A stretch of DNA of 64,000 bases, taken from positions 124,001 through 188,000 of the forward strand of contig JH720312.1 of assembly GCA_000231825.2 (NCBI GenBank). Direction: 5' to 3'. The DNA comes from Tetrahymena elliotti 4EA. Lineage: Eukaryota > Ciliophora > Oligohymenophorea > Hymenostomatida > Tetrahymenidae. Below the pieces are notes generated by a model. The model saw only the letters and a program-made list of their open reading frames with translations. It did no database searches and was not told the origin of the DNA. A program made the translations under genes and the position numbers. Below, one piece after another: positions 24,685 to 37,103 of this stretch. The stretch's first letter is position 1. Each line of letters opens with the position of its first letter.

Positions 24685-27600
24685 ATTCATGTTTTTGCAG
24701 AGATTCATAGTACAAATCATAACAACCAGCAAAAATAAATTGGGTTGAGTAATAAACAGTAATAACAAATTAAAATAGATAGAAAATTGTGGGATTTGAT
24801 ATTGGATAAAAGAAAGACAGGTGTATTTCATAATAAATTCAACAAAGGAATTTGAGCATTTTTAGTATTAAATTGAATACTCAATGTTTTGGAATAATTA
24901 ATAGTGTTCCTCTATTCAGTATATAATTTAGTTTTGTTACTTTAAATATTGAATGAAATTTGATTTATTAAAAAACTCATATTGAAAATTTTAATAATTA
25001 TTTAATAAAGAAAAATTATTAATCAGTCGCAATTAACAAATAGTAGCAGTAATTCAAAGAAGATATAAATACTATAAAATAAATCTCTACAAAGCTTGCA
25101 ATTAAAAATCAAACTGCTAGTAAAAACTCTCTAGGTACGATTATAACTACATGCATAGCATAGTAAACTCTAGCAAACATGATTCAATATCCATATCGAA
25201 TATAAAAAGTCATTAAGATCTGATTGGAATTAAGCGAGATCTAGACTATGAATATGATTTTTAACATCCATATTCAAATGATAACAATCCTAATTATAAT
25301 TAAATAAATTACGGGGGGATATTTAATGGAGAGAAAATTGACCCTAAAGTCTACAACAGCGATTTACTGATAAATTCGATGATGGATGAATAGAATAATA
25401 AAAGTATTAATAAAGACTAAAGTAATATGTAAGAATTATAGAGTCCTTTTGGAAACAAATAATTTGATATTATTTCTCCTAAAATTTTACAAGACTAAAT
25501 GTGTAACACATATTTTTAAAGCTAATAATTTGATGAAAGCAATAGGATTTAAAATAAACAAACAGTAAAGGTATTAGATTCATAATATGATTTCAATATA
25601 AGGAGTATTGATTAACTAAATTAAATTGATTTAAAACATAAAATGAGCTTTGAGGAAGATGCTTAAGATTAGCAAAATTAAAAGACATAACTTTCCCATA
25701 TATCAAATTAATTTAATGCAAAATTGTAAAATAGAGGTTCTGCAATTTATTAAAACTAAGATAGTGTTTAATCGCCTCTTAGATCTGAAAATAGCAAGAA
25801 AATTAATGGAAACGGAGTTAATCATTAAAATAATGATCTAGCAGATGAAAAAAATATCCATAACTTGCATCTTTAAATGATGAAACGAAACCCTTCATTT
25901 CTAATAGACCCTAATTCTATGATTGGGAGTCAAAAACTGTTAAATAAAAATCACCCTTCGAATTTAAACTTTGGATAGGCTAGTGAACATTAAAACTATT
26001 AAAAATCTGAATTCAAAAAAAATAGCATAGCTACTTTACATACTAAGCACAAACCTAAACAGAACAATATTTATGTTCTTTCCATCTTCTGCTTGCGCGT
26101 CATTAAATTTGCAAAAAACTTATTTTATTTTTCACAAAAATAGTAGTTCAAGTTACTTAATTAAATGAAATTTAAAATAATAGGTGATTCTACTTCTTTT
26201 TATAAGTATTATTACTACTCTGGATAGCTTAAGCAGGTATATGTTAATTTATTTTTAACAGATTTTATAACTTTATGAAGTTATTTTAATTCTATCTTAT
26301 CAATTAAACTTAAAAAAAGCTATTTTTTGGTATGCTAAAATCTAGGCTAATAGTTAATTTGCCTTAAAATTTAATTTCTTATTTCCTTCTTAAGTCTAGT
26401 TTAGAACTTGTCATAGAAAAAATCAAGTGAAACTTTTTTTGCAACAAATTAGATAAATAGCTTTTTAAACCATGAAAAGTTATCAAAACTTAAAAATTTA
26501 AAGACAGAAAATTATTTAAGAATAAATAAATCTACCCATTATTGATAATTTTTACAAAAAAATGTTATTTAAGAAACATAGACTTGGAATATTTAGGTTT
26601 TTATCCAAATGATTATAGATTTTTTTATTTATTTATTGATTGATGGATATATTTGCAACTTTAAATTACGTGCTTACAATTTTTAATTAGATTTTCTTCT
26701 ATATTTCATAAATATTTTTTATAAACGAATAAATAGAAACCATCTATACTCTAAGTCATTAAATATAAGTTGAAATAAATTGTTTCAATTAGGAAATTCA
26801 ATTATTTGATAAGTCGTTGTCTCTGCTCAAAAACTGAAATTTAACTTCTTCCTGTAATTTATTTTTGATATTTAAATAATTCTATTAATTCTATAATTAT
26901 TATACCAAAATGATAGTTATCTTAATCAATATTTTAGATTTAAATATCTTACTTTTATCTAATGAAATCTAATTATTAATTAAAGATTTAGACTTTACCA
27001 TATTTAATTTACACTTTATATTTCAAAAGTCACTTAACTAAATTCTAGGGTATAAATTAAAGTAAGATAAGCTTTATACCAAATGCAAAAATACCAAATA
27101 TAACTTGAAACTAATTAATGAATCTTTTTAATTTTTTATTTAGTTTTACCATCATTAATCTTAAAAAAAGGATTTCGATGAAGGATCAAAAGCAAAGATA
27201 ATATGGGATATCTTTACCTTACTAGTTACTATCTTTAATATATTTACTTCGCCTCTTCGTCACTCTTTTGAAGCTTATCAAGACACCTTATTGACAACAA
27301 ATTTTATCAGCACAGTATTTGCCATAGATATTTTACTCTAATTTAGAACTGTAAATCATACTATTTTTAATTTATTTGCTTCTTGGTACTTTGCCTTAGT
27401 TTTTTACTCTTCAATAAAATAGTAAAGTACTACAAATAAAAAGGAATTTTACATTTAATTTTTATTTGAGTCATACTATTTTTTCTGATTGAAAATCAAA
27501 TTTTGAAAGAGTTAAAATATGAAAATAATTAGACTCAAAATTTAAAAAAGTTTGTTTATTTGTTCTTTTTACTAGAAAAATAACAAAAAGTTTTCATCAT

Positions 27601-30600
27601 TTCAAATTTAAATTAAATAATATTAGAGTAATTAAATGAAAAAATTTTTACAGAGTAAGGATTTCATTTATTTACTTTTAAATTATTTATTAGAAAACTC
27701 TTAACTTCTCATTCTCTAATTTTAAAATAATTGATTGCATCTAATTTTGTAATTAACTGATTAAATCATATAATCTATTTCTAATTTTAAAAGAGCTATT
27801 TCGAAAATGGTCTTATCATTTCAAAGAAAAGCATGATTGTGAGGAACTATCTAAAAGGAAAGTTTATGTAACTAATATTTAACATTAATTAAACAAACAA
27901 ATAATTTTATTTAGAAACTAAATCTTAGAATAAGAAATAATATTTAAAAGTAATAAACTTTAACTGAATAAAATAGATATGATTTCTTGGGACTTATTAT
28001 ATTTATTATGTCATACACTTTTGAAGATTTACTTTTTATGAGCTATTTGATGATTTATCGATTTATATCTGTCCGTAAAATATTTAGTGATATGGAGAAT
28101 AAATTTTAGCTTAGAGAAAAAGGGTTAGCCTATAGTACATTCATTTAATTAATATTGAGTATCCTGCTGGTTTCGCACTATTCTGCGTCTATTGTAATAA
28201 CATTATGTTTTCTTTATTTTATTTTAAATGATTTCTCGAAAAATTAGTAATTAACAAGTAAACTAAAAAAAAATCCCACTAAAATACTAGAAGTATTTAT
28301 ACATACTTGACAAAAAATTAAGCTTAAGTAAGTAACTCAAAAATAAATTTAAAAGCATTAGTTTACTTAAAATTTCCAATCAAACATTTTTATTGTGTTT
28401 TATGATGCTTTTAAGAAATTTGTTTTCAAACAATCGAAATTTACTTAGGTTACAGAAATTTCTTTTCTTATTTGACCAATTTAATTGAAATTTTACAAAA
28501 TTAGTTTTTAAGAAAGTAACAAATCAGAAAATTAAAAGAGAAAGCAATTTTATAACATAAAATCCAAATCATCAAACAAAAACATATATTTTTATTCCAA
28601 AAATATGATATTAGCAAAAAAGTAAAAAATAGAATTGATTCTTAAATTTATCATTCTAGAAATAATATTTTCCCTATTGTTTAAGTTTTTAGATGCTTAG
28701 TTAAATTCTTCTATAAGCTGAATTGATTTGGTATTTAAGATAATACATTTAAATTTTATAAACTTTAGTTTCATTACATAGCTTAATTGCAATACAAAAA
28801 TGGAGTTGAATAAACTTGGCTTATACTTTAGACACAATACGATAGTCCCTGGATAGAGAGATATATTATTAGCTTGTACTGGAGTGTGATTACTATCATT
28901 ACAATTGGATATGGAGATATTACTCCAAGGACAATAAGTACAATTTAACTATAAAGTATTTTTATCACTAAAAATAATAATTTAAAACTAGTTGAAAGAG
29001 GGTATGTTATAATATTTGCGTTTGTGGGATGTGGATTATTTGCTTATTGTATAAACGTTATTGGAGAGCAAGTAAGAGAAATAGGAAGAGAGAAATCCAT
29101 ATTTAAAAGAAAATCTGCAAAATTAAATAAATTCATGCATATGAGATCACTCAATAAAGATTTACAATAGAAAGTGTAAAAATATTATGAATATTTATTT
29201 TAAGAAGAAATGAATGAAGAAGAAGAGGGATCAAATGTTTTTAATAACCTTACATCTCTCCTCAAAAAATAAGTTTGGACAGATGTGTATGGAAAATTGC
29301 TATAACAAAATAAAATCTTTTCTACAAATTTTACTACTGAATTTATCAATATGCTCTCTTTAAAGGTGAAAGAAAAAAAATTTGGACCTGAAGAATACAT
29401 ATTTGTTAATGGAGATACTGCGAACAATATTTTTATCATTATTTCAGGAGAAGTTGATTAAGTAAATTTTATTTTTCAATTTTAAAAATACATTAAACAA
29501 ATAACAAATAAATGAATTTCTATTTTCATTCTCAAAAATAAATCACTAAAGCCCTTGAAAGATTATCTTTCTTTTATTCCAATTTTTTATTCTATCAAAC
29601 TAGTTTCGAAATTCGATTTTAACTTTTAATTTATTTTCTATATCCTTCTTTTTTGACTGAAATAAAACACTTCTTTTTTTAGTTTCTTCAGATTTATTGA
29701 TCTTTTCTTTAATCTATTTTTTTATTCAGGATCATTATAAAATTAATTTGATAATTTTATTTTTAAAAGTTAAAAGGAGTACTTTCTTGATTCTTTTATT
29801 TTATTTAAATATTGAAATTTGGTTTCATTTCTGAAAATTAATTAAACTCATGATCAATTTTTTTAGGTTTCCAATTGAATAGTGTTTTCATAACTCAATT
29901 TTTTTTATTGAGGCATGAATAAAATAAATTTAAACATTTGGCTTGAAGTTTTTATATTACTTTGAAAGATAAAAAGAAATCAAATTTGATTTCAGTAAAT
30001 TATCAAATTTCTTTCCGTCCGTGTTCGAATAATTAAAATTAGAGTCGATCCTTACTTATCTTTTTTAATAGACTGAGATGTCTTTATTATAAATAATACT
30101 TTGATTGTATCAACATGAAATTTATTCCTAATTGGAACTAAAATAATTTTTTATCAAATAATTAATTAGTATTTGTAGAGAGAGACATTAGGAGATTAAT
30201 ATGAATCATCCCCTAAATTGCATTTGATCAACTCGTATAAGGTAAATATTTTTCTAAATTAAACTGAATTTAATCAAAAATAAAATTAATAGAAAGGAGA
30301 GATGTTTGGTCAATTCGAGTTTTTTTCTTAAACAAAAAGAAAATCAACATTGAAAACAAAATGTGTAACTTCTGTAGCTTATTTAAATTATAATGATTTT
30401 TTAGAAACTATTGATAAATTTGAGGAAGATAGAGAAGTTTATTACCAAATAAAAGATTTGATTAATATTTATAAGAATTATAGTAATATAGATCTCAAGT
30501 GCCCTATATGTTCTGAGTATCGTCACAGAATGCACGAATGCAACTCTATTAATTTCATTCTATACAGAGAAAAGTTAGTAAAATTAGCTCAATAATCAGA

Positions 30601-33319
30601 TGTTTAAGTGAGATAGGACAAATCTATTGTAGCTAGAGAAAAGATGGAATAATCAAAAAAGAAAAAAAACTAGTAATCGCAGTCAATTTATATTATAGAA
30701 ACATAAAAAGAAATTCCTTTAAGAAGAGGAGTACAGAAAAAAATAACATAAGATAAATATAATGCTTACGTTAATAATTATAATGTTAAAACTCAGGGTT
30801 TTAAGATTATTGTAGATATATTGGCTGAATAAATCAAAGAAACTTTATCTAAAGAAGATGAAGAGACATTATTCTAGGATCGTTTTGATAGTTCCGAAAT
30901 AAAAGAAGTAGAAAGTTAGGTTGATGAACAAGAGAAATAATAAGAAGACATATCAGTAAGTGAAGAAGAATCTAGTGATTAAAATCCTTAATTTCAAAAA
31001 TCACATTTCAACAATTATAATAATAACCAATTTCAATTTTCTGCAAGACGCAAAGGTAGTAGCTTCTCTTCAAAATAAATTCATGTAGAAGTAAGTCCTG
31101 AACAAGAAGAAAGTTAATAAATGGCAGGTTCAATAAAAAGAGATGGTAGGAAATGCAAAACTATAGTTAGTAATGCAAAATCATCTTACAAAAGTTTATA
31201 ATAATAAGATTCAGACAGGAGAATTCAGATTTGTAGAAGCTAACAAAAAATAGATTATACTTACGTTTTGTAGTCAGAAGTTAATCCCTTTTAAATTTCA
31301 TAAGCCTATGTTGCTGACGAAATATTTAATTTTCCTGAAGATATTATAGAAACAGTATGTGGCAAAAATTAGAGGTCTGTTTATTTTTAGGGTTCTCCTA
31401 CAAGATATTAAAACCCAATCTCAGCTACTTCATAATATAATAAGTAGTAATCTAAGAATTCTGAAGTTAATTCCTAAGTTAGTAGTTCTAATAGCAGCAT
31501 ATCACCAACAATATTTTAACCATTATCATTAAGACATATTGATTCTAAAAATTAATTTCCTAATATAAATTCTTCTAACTATACTAATTCTAATAGTTTC
31601 AATAATCCTTCACCTTTTCCATTAAGTCCAAGTGGATCATAATATAAAAACTTTAGTTAAAATATAAATAATTAATCTAATCTCATTTCTATCAATCCCA
31701 TTCGCACTAATACAGCCTATACTTTAAGTCCTTCAAATTCAGGAGGATAAACAAATTCTAATTCGTTTGGAACTGCAATTATGAATTTAAGCAACTAGCC
31801 TTATTCATCTCAATAAGATTATAACTAAATGATCACAAATAATCCATTTGCTGCATAATATAACTAACCGAATTCCCCATACAGCAATCGATTAGGAACA
31901 TATGGAATATATCTACCTGCATTACAGTAATTAGAACCAATAAACGAATTACATTCTAAAGAAATTCTAACCTCCAGCTCAGAAGAAAATAATGATTAAG
32001 ATATAACACCTGCAAGACGATCTGAAAAAGGTAGTAAAATTATGGTTAATTAACCTGTATAAAATTTACGTAGATAAAGTAAGGAACCATCCATAAAACT
32101 GCATGTTAAGCATAAAGAATAACAATCTGGTAATACGAATTCCTAATATATAGGTAGTAATGGTACTATCGGATATCATCATATGGAGGCTATATCTCCA
32201 TAAAGAATTTAGTAGCACCTCTCTTAGGAATCGATTCAAAGAGGATTAAGCTCAGAATAAGATTCAGGTACTTTAGAGGATAAAATATAAACAAATACAT
32301 AATATAATTAAAAATAAAAAATACCATCTACTCAGCATGTTCAGTTTGCAGAAAATGAAGATGAAATACTTCAAAATTACAGTGGAGGAACTTTGAATAA
32401 CTAGAATACACTTTAAAGCTTTGAATAAACATAATAAAATATAAAAAGCAGCTAAAAATCTAAGAATAGTAATAGATCAAATCCTAAACCATCTAAATTC
32501 TCAAATAACTAATATGTTTATAATTCGTTTGTCAGCCAAATGTCTTAATAAAATGTATAAAAAATGAACACTTCAAATTATAATGATCTACAAAAAAATA
32601 TTTTATTTACAAGAAGTTATTCTTAATAAAATGGTAACTAAATGAATGTACCTCCTAATAATAATGCTTATACCATTTTTAACCAATTTCAAAACAGTAA
32701 TAACATCAATTAAGGAAGTGGAACTGTAATAAATACTCTTAATGGTAACAACAATAATATGGTCAATAATAATACAGTAGCTAATTTCTAGTAATAGATG
32801 CTTGGAGCAAACAATGGGTTATCGAGTTAAATATCATGGTAATATGACCCATCTAGTCTTTATTCGAAATTGATGTCAAGATAAAGTGTTCAATTAAAAT
32901 TCAAAAAAGATTAAGATTTTTGTGCCTTGATTTACAAAAAGAAAATTAATTTGAAAGGTATTGATGATGTATATGAAGAGATTTATAATAACTTTGATGC
33001 AATGAGAATCTATAAATTTTATTTTAAATATAACAATTTTGCTTTTATCCCATCAAAAGATAAGTAAAAATCAATTAATAAGAGGTATCATGCCTCCATA
33101 GCTACTTCAAAACCTAGAAAGGAATCAAGAGAAAATAATTTGAGGAGAAACACAAATAGAACTTCTCTGTAGTTTCATCTTTCTAGAGGTAATACAAACA
33201 TACTCCAACAGCAAAGCACACTTCGTACATCTAATAGATTATCTTCAGCTTCTCTATCTTAAAATCCTAAAATATTTTTAGATAATAAATTTGCCAAAAA
33301 TAAAATAGTTAAAATTTGA
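24685..33319 (+). CDS. Very large CNBD-type K+ channel with CCHC zinc knuckle (channel 3; 5' end approximate)
   Basis: Well-supported exons are ~25167-26236, 27144-27350, 27794-27861, 27977-28193, 28769-28937, 28992-29461, 30170-30241 and 30293-33319, with phases consistent to the TGA at 33317. Coding-like pieces at ~24685-24850 and ~25030-25140 probably belong to the N-terminus, but their joins and the start codon are unresolved. S1 begins KIIWDIF. The S4-like segment is LMIYRFISVRKIFSDMENKF. The pore filter is IITIGYGDITP (28901-28915). The CNBD has FGPEEYIFVNGD and KGEMFGQFEFF. A zinc knuckle CPICSEYRHRMHEC is coded at 30500-30541. The Asn/Ser/Gln-rich tail is over 900 residues, and its last ~110 residues carry a diverged copy of the family signature (FDAMRIYKFYFKYNN). 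The intron that in channels 1 and 2 separates the CNBD end from the knuckle is absent here. Confidence 0.82.
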
Positions 33320-33753
33320 TATCTTAAAAGAGTTTCAATCTATTTAAAACTTGTTTAATAAATAAAAGAAAATTCTATGAACCTAATTTAATATAAATTA
33401 CTTTTGAAAACTTTTTGAATCTAAAAAATTTACAAAATTATTAAACATTTTAATTTATCTCTTTTTATCTTATCTGAAAAAAGTTTATTAATAAATCACT
33501 TTTAATGTACAATAAATTTATAAATTTTATTTTGTTTTAAATAAAATGTAGCATATTCTTTTCTTTGAGATAATTTCATAATTTAAATCTGCTCTTTGGT
33601 GAAATTTATAAACTGTTGAAAAAAACAAAATTTTATTTCTTTTGAAATTTTAATCAAAAAAATAAAAAATCTTTTTAAAAAAAACAAATAAATCAAAGTT
33701 GACAGTGAAATAAATAAACCTGCCATAAAATAATCAATAATATTTTATAAAAA
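33320..33753. other. Intergenic, A+T-rich
   Basis: 3' flank of channel 3. No supported feature. Confidence 0.55.
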
Positions 33754-34292
33754 TTGAACTTAGTAGAAAGAACTACTCCAAAGAAGCCAGCCTCCTATCT
33801 AAGAAGAAAGAATTTAGAAGAGATTGGGNNNNNNNNNNNNNNNNNNNNNNNNNNNNNNNNNNNNNNNNNNNNNNNNNNNNNNNNNNNNNNNNNNNNNNNN
33901 NNNNNNNNNNNNNNNNNNNNNNNNNNNNCATGTCAAGATGAGAGATCTAAAAAATCATCTTTTCTGATGAGACCAAGCTATTCTGTTAAAAACAAGGAAA
34001 ATAGTTTGTCAGAGTGTTAAAAGGTAAAGAATGCCACCAAATTAATTTAGATAAACCAAATAATTAATTCCACAGAAGTCTTGAACTGATTGTCTAGGGC
34101 TCTATTGGATCTTAAGCAGGCTTAAGGTTAGTTATGAATACAGAAAGACTTCTAGAAGATTTCATATTATAATAAGATAATTCAGGTATTCACACTTCAA
34201 ACAGTTAGAAATGTATGCCCTCACTTTAAGATTTGATGTAAATTTACATTTTGAAAATTTTTTTTAAGTATTAAAGCTAAACATTTGATTGA
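33754..34292 (+). CDS. Uncertain gene broken by the assembly gap; weak resemblance to a Ran-binding domain
   Basis: Left of the gap (to 33828) a frame reads RTTPKKPASYLRRKNLEEIG and enters the N run, with no ATG visible. Right of the gap two frames compete. One begins CQDERSKKSSFLMRPSYS and continues past the possible donor at 34023. The other, probably after an acceptor near 33944, reads IIFSDETKLFCQKQGKQF and then RSLELIVQGS and RLVMNTERLL up to the TGA at 34290-34292. The order K-L-F, a Gly-containing middle and R-L-V-M-x2-E-R is loosely like Ran-binding domains of the Nup50/RanBP class, but key positions are not convincing. Exon structure and identity remain open because part of the gene lies in the gap. 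Confidence 0.3.
33829..33928. other. Assembly gap (100 N)
   Basis: A run of exactly 100 undetermined bases, the usual placeholder for a gap of unknown size. The distance between the two flanks is therefore not reliable. Confidence 0.99.
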
Positions 34293-34875
34293 AACATTTT
34301 CATAACCCTTTTGAAAAAAAATAGTGATCTCTAATCTCTAAATTTTAGAATGGCTTTACTCAATATTTATTACCAATTTATTTTTTTAAATTTTATTAAA
34401 TCAATTTTTCAAAATTAAAAATTTAAATGAATATTTAATAAATTATCTCTTTATTTATTTTGAATAACCTGATTGAAATAAATTATTGAAAAATATTATC
34501 TTACTTTTAATATTTTAAATAGAGACATTAATTAAGAAATATAATTCAAAATAATCTGGATATAAAAGATAAAAATTGTTGTTTAAATCAAATTCTTGGG
34601 TAATATGTTTTGATTGTTTTAAAAATGATTTGTTTGCAAATAAATTCAAAAAAATATCTTATTTTACTTTAAAAAATGTTTTAATTCATTTGTTTTTTCT
34701 GTAGTGATGTTTAATTGATTAATTTTTGCTCTTTATTAAGAAATATTTCAAATTAGTATTAAGTATTATTGATTGAGAGGAATATGTATGTATGATCTAT
34801 TAATCATAGGGTAAATAATATATTAATAAATTAGCTGATATATTTTTATTGATAAATTAGATTAAAAAAGATACG
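34293..34875. other. Intergenic, upstream of the porin gene
   Basis: A+T-rich, with no coding frame that I can support. It should contain the porin promoter. Confidence 0.5.
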
Positions 34876-36921
34876 ATGAGTTTTACTACCAGCTTTTCTG
34901 ACATTTTTGATAATCAAAAAGGTATTTGAAAATAAGAAAAGTATCACTTATAGCTAAAGAAAAATTAATATGATAAATAGGTGTTTTACAAACAGGATAT
35001 GTTCACAATAACTTTTCAACCTTTTCATTTACTAATTAGATATAGAATTAGTTTGTAATGAGCCGCAATCATACATTTATCAATCTAAATAATTAAATAA
35101 AATAGATTTTAAATAAAAATTTTATCAGCGATTAAGAGTGTTTATTCTTAATAGATGAGGAAATAATATTTATTTAATCTCTTTATTTAATTTAATAGAT
35201 AATAGATTTCATTTTTAATTTTCCATATTATTTAATGAGAGTAGAAATTAAAGGCTAAGGTTTTTTAACGCATCGAAAACAATGGAACAACATCTGTTCA
35301 TAATAATGGTTTACTTGAACTTGATTATAAAAATGATGAATGGAAATTTTCAAAGAAAATAGATGTAAATAGAAATATATCTATGCGTATTGATAAGCTC
35401 CTTTAGCAAGTAATTAAAACATATTTTTGTTGAATTAATTGTTCCATAGAATTTTCAGTCAGAATTATTTGGAAGCTTTTTGCTACTTTTCAAAAACTCA
35501 AATCCCTTTTGAGATCATAAATGAAATGTATTCTAATAATGTCATCATTTAAAAATAAAGGAATTTGTGAAAGGACACACTGTATTTGGTAAATTCGATA
35601 AAGATTCTGACTCCTAAACTGAATAATAGCATAATCCTTGCATAGGTGTTTACAAAAACTTTGACAAATATGCATACAAGGTAAAAGATTAGATATTATC
35701 TTCAAACTTATAGATTTTTTTGAAAATATATTTAAGTCAAAAAAAATAAATCAATTAAATATTATTATTATATTTTAAGAGTAAAATATTTTGTTAGTTT
35801 TATACATTTATTTTATGAAATTTTAAATCTTGATTGAATATTCTTTCAAAATTTGATAAATTTATTAAAATATTTACTAAAATAGAATTGACTTAATTTT
35901 TAAAATAGGCAAAATTTAATATAGAAACATTAGTAGCATAACTTAAGGGTAAAGCTGTTTATGATAAGCATAGCAGTGAGGATAAAGAATAATATGGAAC
36001 AGGAGTTTCTGCTAGTTTTGATTTCAAATAAAATTTATTTTCCAATGCAAAAACCCTTGTTTACTATAACAGCTTAAATACATCAATGAATATGCAATAG
36101 TAATTAAATAATAATAATTTTTTTATCCAGATAATTAATTATATTATTTTTAAATTTGAGAGAAGTTATTCATAATTATTTAAATATTTAAATTGTTTAA
36201 CATATTTTCTATTAAAGTTAAATGAAGAGATTACCTCGAGTTGAAGATCACGAGGCTTCTAGTATTTAAGGTGGAGAAATTTACTATACTTTTTTATACT
36301 CACTTTACTAGAAGTTAAACGAACATTTAAGTATTGCAGTAGAACTCAATCATGATTCAAATGAAAAAAAATTCGGAATGGTGTTTGGTGGAAAATATAC
36401 AAAGTTTGATAATGTTGTTTGCCGTGCTAAAATTGATGATAAGTTTATTGTTAATTCCTCCTTTGAAATAGACATCAACAAAAATATTAAATTCACAATA
36501 TCAAATATGGTAATTATAAATTATTTTTATTGATTAAAAACTTTTAAAATAATGGTTAAGAAAATTAAATTACACATTAATTGTTCAAATGATTAATCAT
36601 TCAATAAAAACAAGCAAACAAAAGAGTTACTTCTGATTAACTTTAATTAAGCGTTTTAAATCCATAAAAATGATATTTATAAGTGTAATTTACACTTATT
36701 AAAAGATAAAGATTTTTTTCAAAATTTTGCCCCAAAGATTTGATTTCAGAAATCTAATAATAACATTTAAATTAATTAAGATCATCATCATAATCTATTT
36801 ATTAATTAAATCTAATTTAAATATTAAGATTGATTTAAGTTTAAGAAACAAAAAAGATGCCACAAGCACTTCTCCTCACTACAGTTTCCCTATTGGTTTC
36901 TAACTAGATATTCAATAGTGA
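34876..36921 (+). CDS. VDAC: Mitochondrial outer-membrane porin (VDAC, eukaryotic porin family)
   Basis: Seven exons give a continuous 322-residue product: 34876-34921, 34981-35054, 35245-35409, 35561-35680, 35909-36099, 36230-36509 and 36829-36921. The N-terminus starts MSFTTSFSDIFDNQKG, then NQFKLKAKV in the place of the first beta strands. The C-terminal half is the clearest: SIAVELNHDSNEKKFGMVFG, then GKYTKFDNVVCRAKID, FIVNSSFEIDINKNIKFTIS and the terminal HYSFPIGFQLDIQ. These follow the alternating strand pattern and the closing strand of VDAC barrels. The expected role is passage of metabolites such as ATP/ADP across the outer mitochondrial membrane. Length is slightly above the usual ~280 because of an acidic loop and a Gln-rich insert. 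Three acceptors read AAG or GAG rather than TAG, but each restores the frame exactly, so I see no frameshift. Confidence 0.82.
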
Positions 36922-37103
36922 ATAATTAAGGCTTTTTTAGATGTTTTATCCCAAAAAATAATTAATTTTATTAATTTAAAAATACTTTTATATTTGTTTG
37001 CTTTTTGTTGGTAAAGCTTGTATTTATTAAATAAAAAACAGCATATTCTCATAAACAATTAAATGTAAGTCAATTTTTTCAATGTAACTTTCAATATTTT
37101 TGA

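Noticed and set aside
35463..35560. Coding-like frame in the porin gene that seems to shift by one base
   Set aside because: Treating 35410-35560 as an intron joins exons 3 and 4 in phase, so no frameshift is needed and the segment is intronic.
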